Shown: positions 14,741 through 20,081 of the stretch, piece after piece
Numbering within the stretch: the first letter of the stretch is position 1
Layout of the letters: each line of letters opens with the position of its first letter
Assembly: GCF_000159235.2 (NCBI RefSeq)
Contig: NZ_ACGK02000003.1
Span: forward strand, 1-20,081
DNA: 20,081 nt
Source of the DNA: Fannyhessea vaginae DSM 15829
GTDB lineage: Bacteria > Actinomycetota > Coriobacteriia > Coriobacteriales > Atopobiaceae
Direction: 5' to 3'
Translations under genes and position numbers: made by a program
Notes under the pieces: generated by a model
Database searches by the model: none
Told to the model about the DNA's origin: nothing
What the model saw: the letters and a program-made list of their open reading frames with translations, nothing else

Positions 14741-16336
14741 ATGAATTCACAAACTGCAAATACAGAAGTTCGTGTTCGTTTTGCACCATCTCCTACCGGT
14801 AAACTCCATGTGGGAGGTGCGCGTACTGCTATATATAACTGGGCTTTTGCGCGTGCGCACAAAGGAACATTTATTTTGCGCATTGATGATACAGATCCTA
14901 CGCGCTCAACCGAAGAAAATACGCAGATTATTCTACGTGCTATGCGCTGGCTTGGTCTTGATTGGGATGAAGGTCCCGATGTAGGAGGAGCCTTTGGCCC
15001 GTATAAACAAACGGAACGTTTGGACATGTACCGCCAAGCTGCACAAAAGCTGGTAGAAGAAGGCAAGGCGTATTACTGTTTTTGTAGTCAAGAAACCTTA
15101 GATGCTGCGCGCAAAACAGCCCAAGAGCAGCATGCACGTTTTCAGGGTTACAATCGTGCTTGTAGAGGAATTAGCCTTGATGTTGCAAAAGAGCGCATTG
15201 CTCATGGTGAGCCCTATACCATTCGCGTAAAAGTGCCTCTTAACCGTGGCGATGTTGTTGTTCATGATCTCATTCATGGCGACGTAACCTTTAATGCGCG
15301 CGAGCTGGACGATTTTATTATCTTTCGCTCAGACGGAACTCCTACGTATAATTTTGCAACCGTTTGCGACGATGCAGCTATGAAGATTACGCATATCATT
15401 CGCGGCGATGACCACTTATCAAATACGCCGCGTCAAGTTATTGTATACGAAGCATTGGGCGCGCAAGTTCCTGTTTTTGCTCATCTTTCTATGATCTTGG
15501 GCGTAGACGGTAAAAAGCTTTCAAAGCGCCACGGTGCAACTTCGGTAGAAGAGTATCGCGATAGCGGCTATGACAGTGAGGCGTTTGTAAATTACCTGGC
15601 ATTGCTTGGATGGGCGCTTGACGGTGAAACAACCATTGTGCCTAAAGATGTGCTTATGCAAAAATTCTCGCTTGAACATATTTCAAAAAATCCTGCAACC
15701 TTTGATCCTAAAAAACTTGACTGGATTAACGCTCAATATATCCAGCGTCTAAGCGATAACGATTTTGCACACCACGTTCTTATTCCCGAGCTGATAAAAG
15801 CAGGACTTGAAATGCCTAAGGCAACTAATGCGTGTACGGACAGCGGCACGGGCGACGTGGCGGAAGGCGCAGGCGAGGCCATGGACATACATGAGAGCGA
15901 TGTGAGCGCATGTTTTGACAAGCGACCTTCGTGGTATTTGTTGCTCGCATCAATTCTTAAACCTCGTACAACGCTTGCACACGATGTTGTCGAGAAAGCT
16001 CGTTTTCTATATCAAGGCAAAAACCTCTGTATAGATGAGCCTTCACTTACCAAAAATATTTATAACAACGAAAGCGCAGGCGCGTCACTTAAGGCTGCTT
16101 ATGCGGCACTTGAAGAGGTAAACGACTGGACAAGTGAGAACATAGACGCTGCAATGGCTGAGCTTCCCGAAAAACTTGGCGCCACCAAGCGTAAGTTTTT
16201 TGCTGCCATACGCGTTGCTGAATGTGGCAATCAGGTTTCCCCTCCTTTGGGCGAATCTATGGAGTTGCTTGGTCGTGAACTTGCGCTCTTTCGTTTGAAA
16301 AACGCGCTGGAATTGCTAGAAGCACATAAGAGCTAA
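14741..16336 (+). CDS. gltX: Glutamyl-tRNA synthetase
   Basis: 531 residues, class Ib aminoacyl-tRNA synthetase charging tRNA-Glu (and tRNA-Gln if the organism uses the amidation route). Signature FAPSPTGKLHVGGARTA has the HIGH motif as HVGG (from H23); the KMSKS motif is KKLSKRHGA (KLSKR 259-263). CFC (C113, C115) and YNRACR (C141) form the usual small zinc site. The anticodon-binding half begins near 335. An unusual Gly/Ala/Asp-rich stretch at about 361-392 (SGTGDVAEGAGEAMDIHESD) interrupts it, more GC-rich than the rest of the gene; it looks like a loop insertion. The start has AGAGG 9 nt upstream. The serine dehydratase gene follows after 23 bp, probably co-transcribed, and two tRNA genes for its likely substrates lie 1.8 kb downstream. 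Confidence 0.96.
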   Translation: MNSQTANTEVRVRFAPSPTGKLHVGGARTAIYNWAFARAHKGTFILRIDDTDPTRSTEENTQIILRAMRWLGLDWDEGPDVGGAFGPYKQTERLDMYRQAAQKLVEEGKAYYCFCSQETLDAARKTAQEQHARFQGYNRACRGISLDVAKERIAHGEPYTIRVKVPLNRGDVVVHDLIHGDVTFNARELDDFIIFRSDGTPTYNFATVCDDAAMKITHIIRGDDHLSNTPRQVIVYEALGAQVPVFAHLSMILGVDGKKLSKRHGATSVEEYRDSGYDSEAFVNYLALLGWALDGETTIVPKDVLMQKFSLEHISKNPATFDPKKLDWINAQYIQRLSDNDFAHHVLIPELIKAGLEMPKATNACTDSGTGDVAEGAGEAMDIHESDVSACFDKRPSWYLLLASILKPRTTLAHDVVEKARFLYQGKNLCIDEPSLTKNIYNNESAGASLKAAYAALEEVNDWTSENIDAAMAELPEKLGATKRKFFAAIRVAECGNQVSPPLGESMELLGRELALFRLKNALELLEAHKS

Positions 16337-16359
16337 TGTAGATAAGTGAGTTTATTATT

Positions 16360-17952
16360 ATGATGACAACATCAGCATTTGAGGTGCTCGGTCCTATCAT
16401 GGTAGGTCCTTCGTCCTCGCATACAGCCGGTGCTTTACGCATTGCTTTAGTAGCTCGATCGTTAGGGCCCGCTCCTTTAGCACGCGTTGAATTTATTCTG
16501 TACAATTCATTTGCTCACACCTACAAAGGTCACGGAAGCGATAAAGCTCTGGTAGGCGGCATTTTGGGGTTTGCGCCCGACGACATTCGTGTGCGCGACT
16601 CCTTTACTGCAGCAAAAAAAGAAGGCCTACGGTTTGACTTTATTCCTTCCGATGAAGGCGCTGGTAAACACCCCAATACCGTAACGATAAAAATGTATGG
16701 TCTGGACAATCAAACTATGTCGGTAACCGGGGAATCTTTGGGCGGCGGACGAATTCGCATAAGTTCCATTGATGGCATTAGTGTTGAAATTACTGGTGAT
16801 TATCCAACGTTGTTTGTGGCTCATCAAGACGTTGCAGGTGTACTTGCGGCTCTTACTGGAATTCTTTCTACCTATGAGATCAATATTGCCACCATGCGCA
16901 CGTTTAGGGCAAAACGTGGCGGTAAAGCCTACACCGTTTTTGAAGTCGATAATCCGCTTCAAGGCGATCTCCTTACTCGTTTAAGAAACGTAGAGCACGT
17001 ACATCTTGTTAATACCGTAAACATCCCTGGTTCGGTGGCTGTCTCGCACGAAGGAAAGCTGCAACTTGGTTTTGAAACAGGCGCTCAACTGTTAGAACTC
17101 TGTGAACGCCATAACATGACCATAGGCGAAGTCATGAGAAACCGCGAGCTTACGCTTTGTGAACGCCTTCAAAATGTTGATGAAAAAATGCTCCACGTGC
17201 TGGAAGTTATGCGCGAGGAAACAACCGATCCGCTGCGTAATCCACGCCCCTCACTTGGCGGATTACTGGGCGGTCAAGCGCAAACGGTATGGAAGCATAA
17301 GAGCCGCTATGCACCTGCGCTTATGGGTGATACGCTTACTACATGCGTGGCGTATGCAATGGCAGTGCTTGAACGCTCGGCAACCATGGGCGTAATTGTT
17401 GCCGCCCCCACTGCTGGATCGGCAGGAGTAGTTCCAGGCGCAGTTCTAGGCGTTGGCAAAGCCATTGGTGCCAACGACGCACAATTAAGCCGCGCGCTGT
17501 GGAATGCGTGTGCACTCGGAGCTATTTTGGCACATAATGCTTCAGTTGCAGGAGCCGAAGGAGGGTGCCAAGCCGAAGTAGGCTCTGCCTCGGCAATGGC
17601 GGCATCTGCTATCTGTGAGCTTTTAGGCGCACAACCTCGTGTGTGTTTAAGTGCCGCCTCAACTGCTATTGCTAATTTATTAGGATTGGTATGCGATCCC
17701 GTGCGCGGATTGGTTGAATATCCCTGTCAAGACCGCAATGCTATTGGCGTAGCAAATGCGATAAGCGCAGCTCAATTGGCTCTGTCGGGTGTTCTTGATC
17801 CCTTGCCATTTGATGAAGTTACTCAAGCGATGAAATCGGTGGGCGAAGCTTTGCCAGCAACGCTTAGAGAAACGGCTCTGGGAGGTCTGGCGGCGGCGCC
17901 ATCTGCACAAGCAGCAAGCTCTTGTTGTACAACGTGCAATCTCTGCGATTAA
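16360..17952 (+). CDS. sdaA: Iron-sulfur L-serine dehydratase, single chain (beta-ACT-alpha)
   Basis: 530 residues. Deaminates L-serine to pyruvate and ammonia with a [4Fe-4S] cluster, without PLP. Residues 1-145 are the beta domain (GPIMVGPSSSHTAGA at 11-25), ~149-200 an ACT regulatory domain (YPTLFVAHQDVAGVLAALTG), and ~235-530 the alpha catalytic domain (APTAGSAGVVPG 349-360). Cluster cysteines are C403 (EGGCQAEVG), C445 (VCDPVRG) and C456 (YPCQDRN). In Bacillus the beta-ACT and alpha parts are separate subunits; E. coli SdaA is one chain without ACT. This protein has both features. It ends in a cysteine-rich tail, SSCCTTCNLCD (C522, C523, C526, C529). The ribosome site is weak (AAGTGAG), consistent with read-through from gltX 23 bp upstream. 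Confidence 0.93.
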   Translation: MMTTSAFEVLGPIMVGPSSSHTAGALRIALVARSLGPAPLARVEFILYNSFAHTYKGHGSDKALVGGILGFAPDDIRVRDSFTAAKKEGLRFDFIPSDEGAGKHPNTVTIKMYGLDNQTMSVTGESLGGGRIRISSIDGISVEITGDYPTLFVAHQDVAGVLAALTGILSTYEINIATMRTFRAKRGGKAYTVFEVDNPLQGDLLTRLRNVEHVHLVNTVNIPGSVAVSHEGKLQLGFETGAQLLELCERHNMTIGEVMRNRELTLCERLQNVDEKMLHVLEVMREETTDPLRNPRPSLGGLLGGQAQTVWKHKSRYAPALMGDTLTTCVAYAMAVLERSATMGVIVAAPTAGSAGVVPGAVLGVGKAIGANDAQLSRALWNACALGAILAHNASVAGAEGGCQAEVGSASAMAASAICELLGAQPRVCLSAASTAIANLLGLVCDPVRGLVEYPCQDRNAIGVANAISAAQLALSGVLDPLPFDEVTQAMKSVGEALPATLRETALGGLAAAPSAQAASSCCTTCNLCD

Positions 17953-17986
17953 CCGGCGTTGGGATAGGTTGCGCGCGATGTGCGGC

Positions 17987-18062
17987 GCGCTGTTTGCGGT
18001 CGTGCTGTTTGGCGAGTGTACTGTTCGCGCTTGCGTTGCTCGCGCCCGTGCTGTTCGCGCTT
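17987..18062. repeat. GC-rich imperfect tandem repeat, about five 15-bp units
   Basis: Units begin at 17987, 18002, 18018, 18033 and 18048, with consensus close to GTGCTGTTCGCGCTT (one unit is 16 bp). It is clearly richer in G+C than its surroundings. Just upstream a GCGCGC pair (17971-17976, 17985-17990) could form a hairpin. The array lies between the sdaA stop and the tRNA promoter. Confidence 0.8.
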
Positions 18063-18105
18063 CTCTCGTAAAATTTGTGAAGAGGAAAATTTTTTTAAAT
18101 TTGTA

Positions 18106-18134
18106 TTGCAAAATGAGGGTGTTTAACGTATATT
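18106..18134 (+). promoter_or_regulatory. Promoter of the tRNA-Gln/tRNA-Glu unit
   Basis: TTGCAA (18106-18111), 17-bp spacer, TATATT (18129-18134): near-consensus vegetative promoter, preceded by an A/T-rich stretch like an UP element (from 18069). Start would be near 18141, about 30 nt before the first tRNA. Confidence 0.75.
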
Positions 18135-18169
18135 TATTCCTTGCGCGTAGCAGTTAGTACAACATCTTT

Positions 18170-18243
18170 TGGGACGTCGTCTAACGGTAGGACAAAGGTT
18201 TCTGGTACCTTCAGTGGGAGTTCGATTCTCTCCGTCCCAGCCA
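18170..18243 (+). tRNA. tRNA-Gln (anticodon CTG)
   Basis: Acceptor TGGGACG (18170-18176) pairs with CGTCCCA; the U1-A72 pair is typical of bacterial tRNA-Gln. D arm GTC/GAC, anticodon stem AAGGT/ACCTT with loop TTCTGGT giving CTG, T arm with TTCGATT. Discriminator G, then CCA encoded at 18241-18243. Reads CAG codons. Confidence 0.95.
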
Positions 18244-18263
18244 TTTGTCTAACTCATGTCTAT

Positions 18264-18340
18264 GGCCCGTTCGTCTAGCGGTTTAGGACGCCGCCCTCTC
18301 AAGGCGGAGATCACCAGTTCGAATCTGGTACGGGCTACCA
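18264..18340 (+). tRNA. tRNA-Glu (anticodon CTC)
   Basis: Acceptor GGCCCGT pairs with ACGGGCT (G1-U72 wobble). Anticodon stem CCGCC/GGCGG with loop CTCTCAA gives CTC, reading GAG. T arm ACCAG-TTCGAAT-CTGGT. CCA encoded at 18338-18340. It follows tRNA-Gln by 20 bp and shares its promoter. Confidence 0.95.
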
Positions 18341-18352
18341 ATGATTATTAAG

Positions 18353-18374
18353 CCGCCTTATGGGCGGTTTTTTT
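18353..18374 (+). terminator. Intrinsic terminator of the tRNA unit
   Basis: CCGCC (18353-18357), loop TTATG, GGCGG (18363-18367), then seven Ts. Starts 13 bp after the tRNA-Glu CCA. Confidence 0.88.
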
Positions 18375-18626
18375 CTAGCCTTTTTTCAATAACCCTCCTA
18401 TAGCCGCCTTCTCTTTTTGCCGATTTTGTCCAATAGCCCTTCATAGCCCCTCTTTTTGCCAAGTTTTGTGCGCATGTAGCATATTATTCACTACATACGC
18501 AGCTCCATCCTCTACACATACGCAACTCCATCTCCAAACTCATGTGTTACGCACAGATTCTGGCGCAATACTCTACACATGCGCAGCTCCATCCTCTACA
18601 ACAAAAGACTCTGTCACGACGTTGTT
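18375..18626. other. Non-coding spacer with degenerate repeats
   Basis: No supported gene. Two repeat families: CTCTTTTTGCCGATTTTGT at 18411-18429 with a near copy at 18450-18469; and a ~22-bp unit containing TACGCAGCTCCATC at 18491-18511, 18512-18533 and 18573-18595, each with a few changes. Function unknown. Confidence 0.65.
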
Positions 18627-18659
18627 AAAAAATGCGGAGTACCTTTTGAGTACTCCGCA
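18627..18659 (-). terminator. Intrinsic terminator of the surface-protein gene
   Basis: TGCGGAGTAC (18633-18642) and GTACTCCGCA (18650-18659) form a perfect 10-bp stem; on the minus strand it is followed by six Ts (18632-18627). It lies 84 bp after the LPQTG gene's stop. Confidence 0.88.
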
Positions 18660-18742
18660 CAGATTGATGATTATGTTAAATCAAGCGTTTACATTACTTA
18701 TCGCTTGAGCAATGAGCTTAAACAAACTAGCTTAAACACCTA

Positions 18743-20081
18743 TTACTGAGCAGTGTTGTCGCTATCCTGTTCAGTCGTATTGTCACCACGCTTTTTGCGA
18801 CGACGAATACCAAAGAGTCCTAAGAAACCACCCAATCCAAGCATCAGAGAGGCAAACGGCGAAGCGTCGTTCACGCCTGTTTGTGGTAATGCAGGCTTAC
18901 CTTGAGGCAACGGCTGGTGAGTGTTAGCGTCAGACGTCGTAGGTACAGGTGCCGAAGGTGTAGACGGCGTTGGTGGCGTTGGCGGCACCACACGCTCAAC
19001 CACAAGCTTATCGGCAGGGATAACAAGCGTGCTTCCGTCATCAAACTCAAGTGACGCATCTCCGTTATCAGAAATAGTCTGTTTAGCAGGCTTTACATCG
19101 GGATTAGCGTCATTAAGATTATGCTTAACCTTATCCTTCTCCGACGGCGTAAGATGAGTTTTGTCATCGACGACAACACGCTGAGCAGGAATCTTAAAGC
19201 GATCGGCCTTAGACGGCGTAACTACAACGTTAACAGATTCAGGAATTTTATCCTTTTCTATCTGGACAACTGTGATTATCTGATTTTGCTTGAGCTGTAC
19301 AGTTGACGGAACCTCAATGGAGAAGTTACCGTGAGCGTCCACAACGCCGGTCTGTGTGGTTGCACCATCAGGGAACGTAACCGTAATGGTTGCTCCTGCA
19401 ACGCCTTTGCCGGTAATCTGCTTTGTTTGCGTGTGAACAGGATTCACCGTTGGCGCCGCGGACACCAGCAAAGCAGGATTTTCTTCTGCAATGGCAGGAT
19501 CGGACATGGCGTAATACACAGCTGTATATGTTGCGTTCTTCTCTCCTGCCACGTCTGATAAGGTGGGAGTCCAGCCATCTTTTGTATCGCGGTGCTTTAA
19601 GCCTTCGTTTGGTTTAACCTTTGGAGCAACAGGCATCGCATTGCCAATTTTTACATCATATATAACCTGGGCGTACGTTTGGTTGTTGTGGATGAGCACA
19701 CCACCCTCGCCTGCCTCGAAGGTTACGCGAACGAAGCCTTGAGGTGTAGGTGTTTGAGGGTTGTTTGTAACGTCGATGATGTTAGCGAGCACCACTGCGG
19801 TATAGCTTGCAGCTTCGTTTACTTGAGTATCTCCTTGAGGAAGCTCTGGTGTCCAGCCTTTGAAGGTGTAGCCCTCATCAGTGGTGACAGAAGGAAGCTT
19901 TGTCTTAACTTCACTGAACTTAGTACCACTCAAGACATCAAATGCCTTAGAAGAACCACCTGCAACTTGTGCATGTTCTCCCGCTTTGAAGGTTACACGT
20001 ACATAGCCTTCAGGTGCTTGGTCACCTGTCGCATCAATTACATTTTGTTTCACAACCGTGGTGAACTCATATGCTTTGGTA
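18743..20081 (-). CDS. LPXTG-anchored repeat surface protein, C-terminal part (5' end off window)
   Basis: The frame is open to the right edge (TKAYEFTTVV... continues upstream), so the first codon is not in the window. Visible from N to C: the end of one repeat, two further ~90-residue repeats (20008-19739; 19738 to about 19484) each with GxVRVTFxAGE, GWTPxL and YTAV; a bacterial Ig-like domain (ITGKGVAGATITVTFPDG... VVDAHGNFSIEVP, about 19430-19220); a module with LTPSEKDKVKHNLNDANPD and DDGSTLVIPADKLV; a Pro/Thr-rich wall-spanning segment; sortase motif LPQTG (18889-18875); a hydrophobic segment; RRRKKR; and an 11-residue polar tail. Sortase would link it to peptidoglycan. Likely an adhesin or other cell-surface protein; ligand unknown. 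Repeats suggest a stalk that can vary in length. Confidence 0.92.
   Translation of the reverse strand, partial: TKAYEFTTVVKQNVIDATGDQAPEGYVRVTFKAGEHAQVAGGSSKAFDVLSGTKFSEVKTKLPSVTTDEGYTFKGWTPELPQGDTQVNEAASYTAVVLANIIDVTNNPQTPTPQGFVRVTFEAGEGGVLIHNNQTYAQVIYDVKIGNAMPVAPKVKPNEGLKHRDTKDGWTPTLSDVAGEKNATYTAVYYAMSDPAIAEENPALLVSAAPTVNPVHTQTKQITGKGVAGATITVTFPDGATTQTGVVDAHGNFSIEVPSTVQLKQNQIITVVQIEKDKIPESVNVVVTPSKADRFKIPAQRVVVDDKTHLTPSEKDKVKHNLNDANPDVKPAKQTISDNGDASLEFDDGSTLVIPADKLVVERVVPPTPPTPSTPSAPVPTTSDANTHQPLPQGKPALPQTGVNDASPFASLMLGLGGFLGLFGIRRRKKRGDNTTEQDSDNTAQ

Noticed and set aside
17969..18157. 62-codon plus-strand frame across the 15-bp repeats
   Set aside because: It runs through the tandem repeat and the tRNA promoter; no ribosome site or recognisable protein.
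18491..18595. CRISPR-like array
   Set aside because: The repeats are imperfect, unevenly spaced and have no unique spacers of constant length; no cas gene is present.
18466..18708. 80-codon plus-strand frame after the tRNA genes
   Set aside because: It spans the degenerate repeats and the minus-strand terminator hairpin, has no ribosome site, and has a low-complexity sequence.

Overview
The window looks like chromosomal DNA from a mid-GC (about 45% by eye) Gram-positive-type bacterium. My best guess is an actinobacterium of class Coriobacteriia, family Atopobiaceae (Atopobium/Lancefieldella-like). This is inference from gene style: an LPXTG wall anchor, a one-chain L-serine dehydratase with an ACT domain, a zinc-ribbon bL28, CCA encoded in tRNA genes, and a compact priA-def-fmt-rsmB-thiN run. 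A Firmicute cannot be excluded.

Layout. (1) 1-3653, minus strand: two tandem type III (beta-class) adenine methyltransferase (mod) genes. They share almost identical 5' and 3' parts but have unrelated central target-recognition regions; the downstream copy runs off the left edge, where a res gene would be expected. (2) 3654-4120: AT-rich spacer, then rpmB (bL28) on the plus strand with its own promoter and a strong terminator. (3) 4526-11544, minus strand: a translation/replication housekeeping operon in the order priA, def, fmt, rsmB and a HAD-phosphatase/thiamine pyrophosphokinase fusion, with short gaps or overlaps. (4) 11935-12921: dps (plus) and a MarR-family regulator (minus) converge on a shared bidirectional terminator. 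(5) 13035-14288: metK on the minus strand. (6) 14741-17952: gltX then a fused Fe-S L-serine dehydratase on the plus strand. (7) 18170-18374: tRNA-Gln(CTG) and tRNA-Glu(CTC) behind a near-consensus promoter and followed by a terminator. (8) 18743-20081, minus strand: the C-terminal part of an LPQTG-anchored repeat surface protein that continues past the right edge.

Most of the window is core metabolism and translation: N-terminal formyl group handling (fmt/def), 16S rRNA methylation, SAM synthesis, Glu-tRNA formation and the tRNAs it would charge. The accessory parts are the duplicated mod genes and the surface protein. The most unusual feature is the mod pair, whose shared ends and swapped middle look like a built-in way to carry, exchange or lose DNA-methylation specificity. 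Second-tier signals are the HAD-TPK fusion, several short imperfect repeat arrays in intergenic DNA, a 31-bp palindrome between metK and gltX, and a cluster of TGTACGT motifs around the priA promoter.
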